From positions 1 through 55,482 of the forward strand of contig JBGCFY010000152.1 of assembly GCA_045110315.1 (NCBI GenBank): a stretch of 55,482 nt of DNA. Reading direction: 5' to 3'. The DNA is from CALFBG01 sp045110315 (GTDB taxonomy: Bacteria; Bacteroidota; Bacteroidia; Chitinophagales; Saprospiraceae). The position numbers and the translations under genes were made by a program. Shown piece by piece: positions 15,583-24,966 of this stretch; the stretch's first letter is position 1, and each line of letters starts with the position of its first letter. The notes beneath the pieces were generated by a model that searched no databases, had not been told where the DNA came from, and worked only from the letters and a program-made list of their open reading frames with translations.

Positions 15583-16791
15583 CTATTCTCCGACGACGTA
15601 ATCTTCCAAGTAGCCAAAGTGTGGACCTAATTTTCCATCAATAGCAACGGTAGCTCGTTGCATTACGGCACTATCTTTCATATTCAAAACCTCCTCCAGA
15701 ATAGAGGTAATAAATTGCTCTCCAAAAGCTTTCGAAGCATCTCTAGGTAGCTCGTTGGGTAAATTATCAATCGTCATCATATCGATATAAGATTGTTGAA
15801 AAGGAGGAACTTCTGCTCCGGTCAACGGGTCGTAGCCAAACACTGGATCAGCGATAGTGGAAGCGCGTAAGGTAGAAGGAATAGAAGAAACAGGAGCAAT
15901 GTCGCAAGTCACATCCGCGATCACCTTAATGCGAAAATCTTCTGCTTTCATCTCTTCGGCACTAAAAAATGCGGGCGCTTGATTATCCCAATAAATGCCA
16001 TTGATAAATAAATCACTTTTTTTGGTGTAAGCCTCGAAATTACTCACATACTCCTGTGGATGATTAAAGAAGTGTTGTCGGTCGTACGTTTTTCCAGCCT
16101 GATGCTTTACGTAGTCTTCACAATTGAGTTGAGTGAAAACAGCTTCTTCAAAATCATTTGTTAAATAGTCATTTGGACTAACTTTACGTACGCCCATATC
16201 TTCCAATACTGAAGCCGAACCAGAAGCAACTCTTCCACCTCCCGTTAAGACAATTTTAAGCGGAGGTAAAGTGATTTGTTGATACGCCTGAACCGCTTCT
16301 GCATAATCATAATAATCTTTCATTCGCTTGAGTTCAAACTCACCCGTTCGTTGACCATAGGTCCACAAACCATTGTGCGCACCAACCATTCCTGCAAAAA
16401 TACCAAAAGCAATTAGGCGTTCTCCGCTCTCATTGGTTAAAACCTCATAGTCAAAAATCCGAATATTTTTTTCTAAAATAGCGAGTAGTAATGCTCGGTT
16501 GTAAGCCTGCTTTTTAATGGTATGTGAAAAGAAAAAATACTTTTTTGCTGCAATTAATTGTTCAATAGGCACTTCCTTGACCCCGAGCAAAACTTCACAA
16601 TCACTAACATCTTCTACCACTTCAATGCCCTCTGCTGCGTAGGCTTCATCCTTGTAACAACGCGAAGGAGAAGTTTGTACTTTTATCTGTACCGGATGAT
16701 TTGCATTAATCCAGGCGCATTGTTTAGGCGTCAAGGGAACTCTAGAATCGGGAGGAACTTTCCCCTCGCGGATGATACCAATTTTTAACAT
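15583..16791 (-). CDS. saccharopine/alanine dehydrogenase-family NAD(P) oxidoreductase
   Basis: The 402-residue product has the alanine dehydrogenase/transhydrogenase N-terminal domain (IGIIREGKVPPDSRVPLTPK, with the conserved R-P-x-T-P pattern). A Rossmann domain follows, opening with LPPLKIVLTGGGRVASGSA near residues 170-195. The later motifs IADVTCDIAPVSSIPST and TIADPVFGYDP are typical of lysine-forming saccharopine dehydrogenase relatives in Bacteroidota. The likely reaction is NAD-dependent oxidation of saccharopine or a related amino acid adduct, in the cytoplasm. Substrate cannot be fixed from sequence alone, because the same family includes many proteins of unproven specificity. It is a single gene with its own terminator. 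Confidence 0.85.
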   Translation of the reverse strand: MLKIGIIREGKVPPDSRVPLTPKQCAWINANHPVQIKVQTSPSRCYKDEAYAAEGIEVVEDVSDCEVLLGVKEVPIEQLIAAKKYFFFSHTIKKQAYNRALLLAILEKNIRIFDYEVLTNESGERLIAFGIFAGMVGAHNGLWTYGQRTGEFELKRMKDYYDYAEAVQAYQQITLPPLKIVLTGGGRVASGSASVLEDMGVRKVSPNDYLTNDFEEAVFTQLNCEDYVKHQAGKTYDRQHFFNHPQEYVSNFEAYTKKSDLFINGIYWDNQAPAFFSAEEMKAEDFRIKVIADVTCDIAPVSSIPSTLRASTIADPVFGYDPLTGAEVPPFQQSYIDMMTIDNLPNELPRDASKAFGEQFITSILEEVLNMKDSAVMQRATVAIDGKLGPHFGYLEDYVVGE

Positions 16792-17296
16792 ACAATATGG
16801 TGTTTTTAATCGTCGATCAATCGGTTGGCTAAGCTGCTTCGATGAACGGCTTTGAATTTTTAAATATTTAAGTAGCAGTCTTTTTATTTGAAATATTATT
16901 GAAGTTGTTTAATAATTTCCAAGACTCAACATCTGCTAGCTTACTTACTCCAAAATGCTTTCCAAGAATCAAAAAAATGGCGACTTGCAACCAAGGAGTG
17001 GAATTTTAAAACAAATTCTACCCAAAAAGGAGAAAGTGGAGTAGGAGTACCGTAAAAATAGTATATATCTTTAGATATGAAAGTTTCTGCTGTCAAGAAA
17101 TTAAAGGATTTTGGAAAAATACATTTTCAGTAAGAATTTTTAAAGAATGTGACGGTGGGACGTATTCCTTTTGGCATAGAACTTGCCGTTAGAATAAACG
17201 CGTTGACTAAGCTAACCCACCAAGTCAACAACTCCCATCGAAGCAACTCCCGTAGTTTTTCTCCCCGTGTAAGTTAACCATGAAAATAAATAAATA
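16792..17296. other. intergenic gap of about 500 bases
   Basis: Divergent spacer between the dehydrogenase gene and a small secreted protein gene. No ORF, RNA gene or clear promoter element is seen. A short palindromic stretch lies near 17069-17084. Confidence 0.35.
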
Positions 17297-17671
17297 ATGA
17301 GAACTCTTATGTTCAGCATCATGCTGATCCTATCTATGGGATTTACGGCGTCGGCTCACCAAAGCACTGCCTTTCACACGGATCCACCAACTACCAAAAT
17401 CAAGTTAAAAGACATTGATTCTCCGAGTAAAATCTTCTTTCAAGATGAAGACAATACGACCGTATTTATTGACTTTAGCCTAGTTTTAGAGCCGATTGCA
17501 GAGGTTAACATCCACAAAGCGGGATCGTTGATGATGGAGGATGATGTTCGTGATTTACCAAGTGATACAATTTACGAGCTTAATTTAAGCGTTATTCGTG
17601 ATGGAAGTTACATTTTAGAAGTTGTTACCGCCGACGGAGAATCCGTTTTTAAAGAAATTATCGTTGAATAA
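17297..17671 (+). CDS. small exported beta-rich protein (DUF3244-like)
   Basis: The 124-residue product has a signal peptide (MFSIMLILSMGFTASAHQ). It is followed by a short predicted beta-sandwich rich in alternating hydrophobic residues (TTVFIDFSLVLEPIAEVNIH, then YELNLSVIRDGSYILEVVTA). The ending, where D-G-S-Y-I-L-E-V-x-x precedes a final strand FKEIIVE, resembles the last strands of DUF3244 proteins and of T9SS type A domains, but the whole protein is only one such domain. It is probably periplasmic or surface-exposed. Function is unknown. It is followed by a strong terminator and then ssrA. Confidence 0.6.
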   Translation: MRTLMFSIMLILSMGFTASAHQSTAFHTDPPTTKIKLKDIDSPSKIFFQDEDNTTVFIDFSLVLEPIAEVNIHKAGSLMMEDDVRDLPSDTIYELNLSVIRDGSYILEVVTADGESVFKEIIVE

Positions 17672-17806
17672 ACCTTCGTTCCTCAAGTTCAAAACTTGAT
17701 GGGACGGTTAAAAGATATGCCAGAATAAGGGAAGTTATTAAACAACTTCTTTAAAATAACTCGAATGGCAAAGATTTATCTCTTTTAGTTTTTTGGAATT
17801 TTTATC

Positions 17807-17845
17807 AATCGCTCGATACTCACTATATCGAGCGATTCTTTTTTT
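17807..17845 (+). terminator. intrinsic terminator before ssrA
   Basis: AATCGCTCGATA (17807-17818) pairs perfectly with TATCGAGCGATT (17826-17837), followed by C and seven T residues. Confidence 0.88.
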
Positions 17846-17933
17846 GTTCATATGGACCAAATTAGCTAGAAGCTCCGATAGATTTTTATTTTTTATTCCT
17901 TTGAGGAAACTTTCTCTAGTAAAATTTAGTTAC

Positions 17934-17941
17934 TACATTTG
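17934..17941 (+). promoter_or_regulatory. -7 promoter box for ssrA
   Basis: TACATTTG matches TAnnTTTG exactly. It lies 42 bases before the mature tmRNA 5' end, which implies a processed leader. Confidence 0.6.
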
Positions 17942-17982
17942 TACGCACTCAACAAAAAAGTTTGTTTGAGGGTAAATCACCA

Positions 17983-18357
17983 GGGGCTGACCGGAATCGA
18001 CAGTAGAGCTTCACTGGTTGATAAGCATGTCGGAGCAAAATTGCTTACTCCGTTAACAAATAGTAATTAACACTTTTTATATGGCAAATCTAACTTTGCT
18101 TTAGCAGCATAATTCTAGGAATTATATGCTAATGTGCCGTGCGCTTGATGCCTAATACACAGCGTGCCGCACATCAACCAACCCTTAGGCTGGCTTTGAT
18201 AGCTGGACTCGACTATCAGAGTAAGATTCAGAGTATAAGGAATAAGTTCGGTTGGTCTACGGACCTTTCTTATTCCCGACAATTCAACCGTAGACTACAC
18301 ATGTAGAAAGTCAATTAGTACTTTATCTGGACCAGGGTTCGAATCCCTGCAGCTCCA
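17983..18357 (+). ncRNA. ssrA: transfer-messenger RNA (tmRNA)
   Basis: tmRNA rescues stalled ribosomes and tags incomplete proteins for proteolysis. The 5' end GGGGCTG pairs with CAGCTCC at 18350-18356 to make the acceptor stem (one G-T pair), next to a T arm with loop TTCGAAT and 5-bp stem at 18333-18349. The discriminator A is at 18357; the genomic sequence then reads CTA, so CCA is not encoded. The tag frame starts at GGC 18083 and ends at TAA 18110-18112, giving the peptide GKSNFALAA. The length of about 375 bases and the ALAA ending fit one-piece tmRNA. Confidence 0.95.
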
Positions 18358-18375
18358 CTAAATTAAAACTTAAAG

Positions 18376-18412
18376 CGTCTTTACGAACGAAATGTTTGTA
18401 AAGACGTTTTTT
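18376..18412 (+). terminator. intrinsic terminator of ssrA
   Basis: CGTCTTTACGAAC (18376-18388) pairs with GTTTGTAAAGACG (18394-18406, one G-T pair) followed by six T residues. Confidence 0.88.
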
Positions 18413-18528
18413 GTAAGTCCTAAGACAACGTTGAAGCGCCATTAAATTGTATTAAGGTCTTAAAAACGATTTGATTGACTAATCGAATCGTCTAAATATT
18501 CAAAAAGTCTCCAAAATTATAAACATAT

Positions 18529-18595
18529 GGGCGGTTTTCGTGCCTCAATACTACTCAAAACCTAACACCGCTTAATGGTAAAAAAATTTCGTCTT
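18529..18595 (-). repeat. 67-base dispersed intergenic repeat, copy 2
   Basis: Reverse-complement partner of 775-841, about 84 percent identical without gaps. It lies about 115 bases past the ssrA terminator. No ORF or tRNA-like structure is seen in it. Confidence 0.75.
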
Positions 18596-19126
18596 AGTAC
18601 TTAAATACACTGTAACATAAGTTAGTTGAAATTTTGAATAATGAGTTTTAGTGTCAATCGAGAAACGCCTGGAATCTGATAGCCATAGCTATCAAGGTGA
18701 GGACGTGACGAAGAGTGAGGTGAAAAGACATATTCAAAAAGCAAATAAATTTATGTTACAATGTATTAAATAGGAGGAAATGCTTCAGTTTTAAACAACT
18801 GCATTGTACAACGCACAAAAAAATAGCTTATTTCACGCTATTTACGGTGAACATTTTCAACCGTGAAATGTATAATTTGTAGCAAGCGATAGAATTAATC
18901 TAAACTTAATAAGTATCGTAAGCTAAAGAATAGGAGAGTTTTCGTAATTTAGCGCCAACATATTAGTACTATGATTCATGACTACTGAGTTTGACATCCC
19001 TACCGCTATAAGTAAGAAGACCCCCCAATTGTATTCGTCAATCAGTTTTTTTTTGAAAAATGCTGTGTAGCAATTCGTTAGATATGCTAAACAGCTTGAA
19101 TGTATTATCAAAAGTAAATTTATCCC
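18596..19126. other. intergenic region with hairpins upstream of the propeller gene
   Basis: No gene is seen. The region holds a perfect 7-bp palindrome TGATAGC-CATA-GCTATCA (18677-18694). It also holds two mutually exclusive stems near 18821-18868 (AAATAGC/GCTATTT and TTTCACG/CGTGAAA). A TAAATTTA box lies only about 6 bases before the ATG at 19127. Confidence 0.45.
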
Positions 19127-22100
19127 ATGAAAATAAGAATCCTCCCCCTCTTGGGATGTTTTCATTGGTTATTTCTAAGCATTTTTGGACTTTTATTACT
19201 AACTCCGGTAAGTAATAAAGCACAAATCCCCGTAGAATGGGATCATACTTTCGGTGGTTCCGGCTGGGAAAATTTGGAAAGCTCTTTCCAAACAGCAGAT
19301 AATGGTTTTATTCTAGGCGGTACAAGTTCTTCTACCAATGATGGCGATATTAGTCAAGCAGCTTACGGTGGATCAGATTATTGGATTGTGAAATCGGATG
19401 AAAATGGTATGCTAGAATGGGAAAGTCGTTTTGGAGGGTCGGGCTCGGATAATCTTTGGTGCGTTATTCCACGGTACGAAGGCGGATATGTTCTAGCTGG
19501 AGATTCCAATTCTGACCAAAATGGGGTGAAAGAAGAGGATAGTATCGGCGGGAAAGACTTTTGGGTCATTATGACCGATGCTGATGGTAATAAAATCTGG
19601 GACCGAACCATCGGAGGAACCCAAGATGATGAATTATTTAATATTATTCCAACCAAAGATAGCTGTTACTTACTCGCAGGACATTCTCGTTCTGATGCAG
19701 GCGCTAATAAATCTGAAAATGCACGCGGTGATAAAGATTACTGGATCGTTAAAATTAATCGATTTGGTGCAATTATGTGGGATCGTACCATCGGAGGTCC
19801 CGGAGAAGATCGACTGTTAAGCGTGAAAGAAACGGACGATGGTGGTTTTATTCTCGGTGGAGGATCTCGCTCGAATGCTGGTGGTGAAAAATCGAATAAT
19901 CGTTTTGGAACAGCTGGAGAGGCAGATTTTTGGCTAGTAAAAGTAGATCAGGACGGTAATAAACTCTGGGATCGTACCTTCGGAGGAGATCTAGAAGATG
20001 TATTAATTGACTTGGAAGTAACGTCGGATAATGGATTTATACTCGTCGGACAAACGCGTTCTCCCGCAAGTGGAAACAAAACCTCTAACTTTAATGGCGT
20101 ATGGGATACTTGGATCGTCAAAACGGATGCTAGTGGAAATAAAGAATGGGAACAAACTTTTGGTGGCGATCAGTTAGATATTCTTACCAGTGTACAAGAA
20201 AATGTAATTGGTAATTTCATTTTTGGTGGTATTTCTGATTCTTCTCCAAGTGGAAATAAGACTTCTGCTAACCAAGGAAGTTACGACTTCTGGATGTTAT
20301 ACCTTACAGCCACCGGAGATAAAATCTGGGACATGAGCTATGGAGGCGCCGACGCAGAAGCACTAACGGAGATTCATCAAATTAATAATGGAAGCTACTA
20401 TTTAATTGGACATTCTCGCTCTCAAGTGAGTGGGGACAAACAAGCTCCTAACATTGGATTAAATGATTTTTGGATACTCAAAACCGTATGTGATCGTAGC
20501 ATTGATCTTGGAATGGATACACTTATTTGTGCTGGCGATTCAATCGCTCTAGACGTAACAGATACGGAGTGTGTCGGTTGCAGTTATACGTGGAATGACC
20601 TTGGGCTGAGTGGACCTACTCGCACGGTAAGTCCTAGCACCAGCCAACTTTTGGAAGTGTATAGTGTCGATAGTCTAGGTTGTGCAGCAAGAGATGAAAT
20701 TGAAATTACAGTCAATCCTTTACCTTTAGCAACTTTAGGAAATGATACTACCGTCTGTGCCGGAGAAAGTTTAACGCTCAACGCTGGCGAAGGCAGTGGA
20801 ACTTATCAATGGTCACCAGCGACGCAAGGTCTCGCTTCAATTCAAGTGGACACTTCTGATACGTATGCAGTAACCGTTACGGATGCTTTTGGGTGCAGTA
20901 GTACCGATAGTATTGCGGTTCATTTCAATCCAATATTAGATACCTTAAATTTTCAAGAAATATCTAATGTGCTAAATACAGCCTTTAGTATAAGTTTTGA
21001 AATAACAGGAGGTGATAGTACAAGTTACCTCATTTCGGGCGTTACGGGGACGATTGAAAACAGTGTTTTTACAAGTCAGTCGATTCCGTGCAATTCCAAT
21101 TATCAATTTAGTTTACAAGATAATTTTACCTGTCAAGTAATCGAAGTCAGTGGTTTTAACGAATGTCCTTGTGCAACGGATGCGGGGACAATGGAAGTCA
21201 TGGAATTGAAAGTTTGTGGTACCGGAAGTGTAACGGCTAACCATTTCGCTGATCATACTTTAGAAGATAATGATATCCTGATCTTTGTATTACACGATGA
21301 AAGTGGAACGAGCCTCGGAAATGTTTTTGCTAGCAAGACTAGTCCTAGTTTTAGCTTTTCGGATGCAAATGATTTAGTTTATGGAACAACGTATTACATC
21401 TCTGCCGTAGCAGGAGCTGCGGATGGTAATGGAGGTGTAATTCCGGCCGATGAGTGTTTTTCTGTAGCTGCGGGTACACCTATCGTTTTCTATCCCGAAG
21501 CAGTAGTAACTATTATTCCCCTTGGAGGATTAGAAATTAATTGTAATCAGACTAGCGTAGTGCTAGATGGGAATAGTTCGAATGCTTTCGGGAGCTTAGA
21601 CTTTGCCTGGAGTTTAAACGACGTTGTGCTTTCTAATACGTCAGGTTTTGAGGTTGTGAAAGCAGGGAATTATGAGCTTGTGGTGACGGATCAAATCAGT
21701 GCTTGTAGTGCGATAGAAGTCGTTGAAATTAGTTCTGCAGTCGACTTGCCAACGGTGCTGATTGAAGACCCTGGTGTACTAAATTGTATCCAAACAACGC
21801 TCCAACTCAACGCCGGAAATTCTTCTACGGGACCAAACTTTAGCTACCAGTGGAGTGGGGTAATTGATGCCGGAGCACAAAGCTTGTTTCCGGAGGTATC
21901 GAGTGCTGGTACATACGAATTATCCATTACGAATACTGATAATAATTGTACGAATACGGCAATGGTTGAAATCGGGATTGATACCTTAAGTCCAGTACTA
22001 ATAGTGGAAGACGAACTACAATTAGAATGTCTACTTCCCGAAGTTACACTTGGCGTAACCGTCAATGCTGCTGGGAATCCAGTAAGCTATCTTTGGCAAG

Positions 22101-23008
22101 GTGACAGTGCTCAGCCAATTAGTGGAAGTGTCTCGTCAACGCCTAGTGTATCCGCAGCGGGAACTTATACCGTTGTCGTTACAAATTTGAATAATGCTTG
22201 TACAACGGAAGCGCAACAAAATGTATTGGCTGCGGAGACAATTAGAGCATTTGACTTGAATGCTACGTCGGTTACTTGCTACGGTGATTCGGATGGAACA
22301 ATTCAGGTTGATACGGTGATTGGTGGTACTGCGCCTTACTTATTTTCTTTTGATGGAACACCATTTCAAAGTCAAAAAGAATTTACTGGCCTTGCCCACG
22401 GAGTGTACGAATTAGTAGTTCAGGATGTAAATGGTTGTGAAGTGAATGAAACGATCGTAGTTGAAAGTCCGAGCGAATTAATGGTTGATTTAGGTGAGAA
22501 TCTCTCTATTGAGCTAGGAGACGTTTTAGACCTAGAAGCTATACCAAACCGTGCTATTGATAGCTTTTACTGGGAAACATCGACACCAATTGCTTGCGAA
22601 GAATGCTTGTCTACCGTTTCCGAACCCTTGCTGCCAAGTACTTATAAAATTACGGTTTGGGATGAAAATGGCTGCGTTGCCACGGATCTTTTATCCGTCT
22701 TTATTTTCAAAAATCGTCGAGTTTATATTCCTACGGCTTTCTCTCCTGATGGCGACGGGGTCAACGATTTTTTTATGGCTTATGGTGCCAAAGAAGTCGC
22801 TAAGATTAACGTCTTGAAAGTATTTGATCGTTGGGGGGCTTCTCTATTTGAAGCTAGGGATCTTGCTCCCGGGCAAGAAACCAAAGGCTGGAATGGGTAC
22901 TTCCAAGGGCGCTTGTTACAAACGGGCGTGTACAGCTATTTCTTGGAAGTGAGCTATACCGACGGAGTCGTTGAATTGTTCAAAGGAGACGTCACTTTGC
23001 TCCGTTAA
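19127..23008 (+). CDS. secreted seven-repeat propeller-like protein with Ig-like repeats and T9SS type B sorting domain
   Basis: The 1293-residue product has a signal peptide (hydrophobic WLFLSIFGLLLLTP). Residues about 38-470 carry seven repeats of the form W-[DE]-x-x-[FIY]-G-G followed by GG[FY]xLxG[GH]SxS (for example WDRTIGG, WDRTFGG, WDMSYGG), which suggests a seven-bladed propeller. Next come Ig/PKD-like domains with Cys pairs (LGMDTLICAGDSIALD and LGNDTTVCAGESLTLNAG), and a single SprB-like repeat (SVTCYGDSDGTIQVD...GGTAPYLFSFDGT). The last 90 residues are a type B sorting domain (gliding-motility-associated C-terminal domain: IPTAFSPDGDGVNDFF, VFDRWGASLFE, LQTGVYSYFLEV). The protein should be exported by T9SS to the cell surface. 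Ligand unknown. Confidence 0.88.
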   Translation: MKIRILPLLGCFHWLFLSIFGLLLLTPVSNKAQIPVEWDHTFGGSGWENLESSFQTADNGFILGGTSSSTNDGDISQAAYGGSDYWIVKSDENGMLEWESRFGGSGSDNLWCVIPRYEGGYVLAGDSNSDQNGVKEEDSIGGKDFWVIMTDADGNKIWDRTIGGTQDDELFNIIPTKDSCYLLAGHSRSDAGANKSENARGDKDYWIVKINRFGAIMWDRTIGGPGEDRLLSVKETDDGGFILGGGSRSNAGGEKSNNRFGTAGEADFWLVKVDQDGNKLWDRTFGGDLEDVLIDLEVTSDNGFILVGQTRSPASGNKTSNFNGVWDTWIVKTDASGNKEWEQTFGGDQLDILTSVQENVIGNFIFGGISDSSPSGNKTSANQGSYDFWMLYLTATGDKIWDMSYGGADAEALTEIHQINNGSYYLIGHSRSQVSGDKQAPNIGLNDFWILKTVCDRSIDLGMDTLICAGDSIALDVTDTECVGCSYTWNDLGLSGPTRTVSPSTSQLLEVYSVDSLGCAARDEIEITVNPLPLATLGNDTTVCAGESLTLNAGEGSGTYQWSPATQGLASIQVDTSDTYAVTVTDAFGCSSTDSIAVHFNPILDTLNFQEISNVLNTAFSISFEITGGDSTSYLISGVTGTIENSVFTSQSIPCNSNYQFSLQDNFTCQVIEVSGFNECPCATDAGTMEVMELKVCGTGSVTANHFADHTLEDNDILIFVLHDESGTSLGNVFASKTSPSFSFSDANDLVYGTTYYISAVAGAADGNGGVIPADECFSVAAGTPIVFYPEAVVTIIPLGGLEINCNQTSVVLDGNSSNAFGSLDFAWSLNDVVLSNTSGFEVVKAGNYELVVTDQISACSAIEVVEISSAVDLPTVLIEDPGVLNCIQTTLQLNAGNSSTGPNFSYQWSGVIDAGAQSLFPEVSSAGTYELSITNTDNNCTNTAMVEIGIDTLSPVLIVEDELQLECLLPEVTLGVTVNAAGNPVSYLWQGDSAQPISGSVSSTPSVSAAGTYTVVVTNLNNACTTEAQQNVLAAETIRAFDLNATSVTCYGDSDGTIQVDTVIGGTAPYLFSFDGTPFQSQKEFTGLAHGVYELVVQDVNGCEVNETIVVESPSELMVDLGENLSIELGDVLDLEAIPNRAIDSFYWETSTPIACEECLSTVSEPLLPSTYKITVWDENGCVATDLLSVFIFKNRRVYIPTAFSPDGDGVNDFFMAYGAKEVAKINVLKVFDRWGASLFEARDLAPGQETKGWNGYFQGRLLQTGVYSYFLEVSYTDGVVELFKGDVTLLR

Positions 23009-23023
23009 ATAATAATAATTTCC

Positions 23024-24430
23024 TTAACGAATAATCAATTGTTCCGTAAAGATAACTTGCCCTTTATTCTGAATTTGCACGATGTAAGTTCCTTTCGTCA
23101 ATCCTGAAATATCTAAAGCATCCGAAAGATTTACAGCTTGATTCAAGACCCGTTCTCCTTGTAAAGTAAATACCTGTAAGCTGAAAATTTTCTTAGTAGG
23201 TTTAGCCTCAAAACGCAAACTATCGTTGGCTGGATTTGGGTAAAGTTTAAGTCGATAAGCTAGTTCGGTTGTTGCCGTTGTTGCTAGGATTTGATTGCCA
23301 CATAACCAAGCATACAAAGCAGGAAATTCTCTTGCCCAATACCACTCACTATGTTGTCCATCGGCGTGTTGTACAAAGGCAATATCGTTACTTTCAAAAC
23401 CAACCGCTAAAAGGCTATCTCGCATCCGGTCCATATCCGAAATCATGTCGGCACTTTCGTTACTACCCGCTACGAAATAAAACTTAATCTCAGCTTCTTT
23501 TCCCGTTTGACTAACGTGTTGATAAGCTTGTTCTGAAAACCAAAAAGAAGGCGATAAAATACCCGCTTTTCCAAATACCTCTTGATGTTCAATCGCTGCA
23601 TAAAAGCTAATTAAACCACCCAGAGAACTTCCTGCAATTCCTGTATTTGCTCGGTCGGGGAGTGTCCGATAATTAGCATCTACGTAAGGCTTTAAGGTAT
23701 TGACAATAAACTGTACATAAGCATCTCCTTGTCCACCACCATAAGTCGGATGAGACCAAGGCGTATACTCTTCAATACGCGCAGCGCCACCATTTTCAAT
23801 ACCAATTACGATGGAACCATAATCTCCCGCACCAGCCAATTCATTTAAAGATTCATCAACTTCCCATTCGCCACTAAAACTAGTAGCTGCATCAAAGAGG
23901 TTTTGAGCATCGTGCATATAGAGTACGGGATATTTTTTGTCAGAACTTTCATAGTCTGGTGGGAAATAAATCCAAATCCTCCGATTGCGATTGAGTTGCG
24001 GCATGTAAAAGTTTTCGTCTAATAACATTACGTTGGCACTTGCCGTTGAGTTGCCACCATTCCCGCCAATAAGATCTTCCCAACCTAATACTTGTAAACT
24101 AACTTCGATTGGACTTCCGTCGTAGGTTAATACTCGATCTGGAACAAAGCCACCTTGCGCCGTTGTTTCTACGGAAGGCCAGCTTCCTCTGGTAAACTTG
24201 AATTTCAATTCTCCAACGGCAGGCGTAAACGTAATTTGATAACTACCATCTTGTTGAAGATCTAGAATATAACTCTCGTTGCCGGCGTCCCAATTATTAA
24301 AGGTTCCCGCAACGTGAATATTAGCACTTGCTGGCGTATTGCTAGGAACTGCGTCAAGTTTAAGCGTCAGCTGTGCTTGGGCAAAGCAGCAGCTAAAGAA
24401 AAATAAAATGAATGTAATGCTTCTAATCAT
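23024..24430 (-). CDS. secreted alpha/beta-hydrolase esterase (Fes/IroE-like) with T9SS type A sorting domain
   Basis: The 468-residue product has a signal peptide (ITFILFFFSCCFAQAQ). Residues about 22-110 resemble a glycogen/starch-binding (CBM48/CBM20-like) beta domain (NIHVAGTFNNWDAGN). The catalytic part (about 130-375, PF00756-type esterase) has KKYPVLYMHDAQNLFD, the nucleophile elbow GSSLGG (Ser near 268) and the catalytic His in GQHSEW (near 358). The end (about 395-468) is a type A sorting domain (KLYPNPANDSLRF, LTKGTYIVQIQ). It should be exported by T9SS and hydrolyse an ester. Relatives act on enterobactin-type siderophores, feruloyl esters or other substrates; this one cannot be assigned. 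Its ATG overlaps the TIR gene's TGA (ATGA), so it is translationally coupled to an intracellular-looking neighbour, which is unusual. Confidence 0.88.
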   Translation of the reverse strand: MIRSITFILFFFSCCFAQAQLTLKLDAVPSNTPASANIHVAGTFNNWDAGNESYILDLQQDGSYQITFTPAVGELKFKFTRGSWPSVETTAQGGFVPDRVLTYDGSPIEVSLQVLGWEDLIGGNGGNSTASANVMLLDENFYMPQLNRNRRIWIYFPPDYESSDKKYPVLYMHDAQNLFDAATSFSGEWEVDESLNELAGAGDYGSIVIGIENGGAARIEEYTPWSHPTYGGGQGDAYVQFIVNTLKPYVDANYRTLPDRANTGIAGSSLGGLISFYAAIEHQEVFGKAGILSPSFWFSEQAYQHVSQTGKEAEIKFYFVAGSNESADMISDMDRMRDSLLAVGFESNDIAFVQHADGQHSEWYWAREFPALYAWLCGNQILATTATTELAYRLKLYPNPANDSLRFEAKPTKKIFSLQVFTLQGERVLNQAVNLSDALDISGLTKGTYIVQIQNKGQVIFTEQLIIR

Positions 24431-24909
24431 ATCCCTGCTTCTTTTTTCTTCTCTTGGCGAATTTTAATTGTTTTCTTTAAAGATTGTGCAATACTCAAAA
24501 AAACTTCATCTCTATCTTCCCACGTTGTCACTGGCTTTCCATTTTTAGGAATCCCTTGCAGCTTTGCAAAATCTGTTGCTAACCAATCACAGGGTTTGAT
24601 AATAATAGGAATAACCCTAGCGGTACCGGCTTCGTGGCGCTCCATCGCCCGCTTGAGTTCAACGTCATAAATATAAGTTGATGCCAAAAAGAGTGGCGTA
24701 AACAAAAGTAAGATAATGTCAGCCTCTTCTAATTCTTTTTTAATTTTTGCATCCCATTCTGTGCCATCTTCGATTTGTCGATCGTTCCAGATGGTAATTG
24801 CTTTTTGTCGCTTAATCATTGCAAGGTGTACATCGAGTTCTTCTCGCAAGGCTTCGTCTTTGTGTGCATAAGAGGTAAAGACTTTGATGGGGATATTTTC
24901 GTCAAACAT
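24427..24909 (-). CDS. TIR-domain protein
   Basis: The 160-residue product is essentially one TIR domain. It has box 1 IKVFTSYAHKDEALREEL, the loop WNDRQIEDGTEWD, the strand ADIILLLFTPLFLAS, and YDVELKRAMERHEAGTARVI, whose E in VELKRA is in the usual position of the catalytic Glu of NAD-cleaving TIR domains. It continues with the typical PIIIKPCDW strand. A basic C-terminal tail (KIRQEKKKEAG) follows. Stand-alone bacterial TIR proteins of this type are often NADase effectors in antiphage defence, or signal producers. It lies 57 bases after a two-helix membrane protein gene and overlaps the esterase gene by four bases, so the three genes form one operon. No nucleotide-sensing partner such as SAVED, STING or a cyclase is seen. 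Confidence 0.9.
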   Translation of the reverse strand: MFDENIPIKVFTSYAHKDEALREELDVHLAMIKRQKAITIWNDRQIEDGTEWDAKIKKELEEADIILLLFTPLFLASTYIYDVELKRAMERHEAGTARVIPIIIKPCDWLATDFAKLQGIPKNGKPVTTWEDRDEVFLSIAQSLKKTIKIRQEKKKEAGI

Positions 24910-24966
24910 ATTTGGTGGTTTATAGTACGTGTAGCAAAAACGTGGATGCGGATGCTACGGTTAACT

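Noticed and set aside
17983..18600. Integrated mobile element at ssrA
   Set aside because: No integrase, transposase or duplicated tmRNA 3' end is found within the window; only the 67-base repeat is suggestive.
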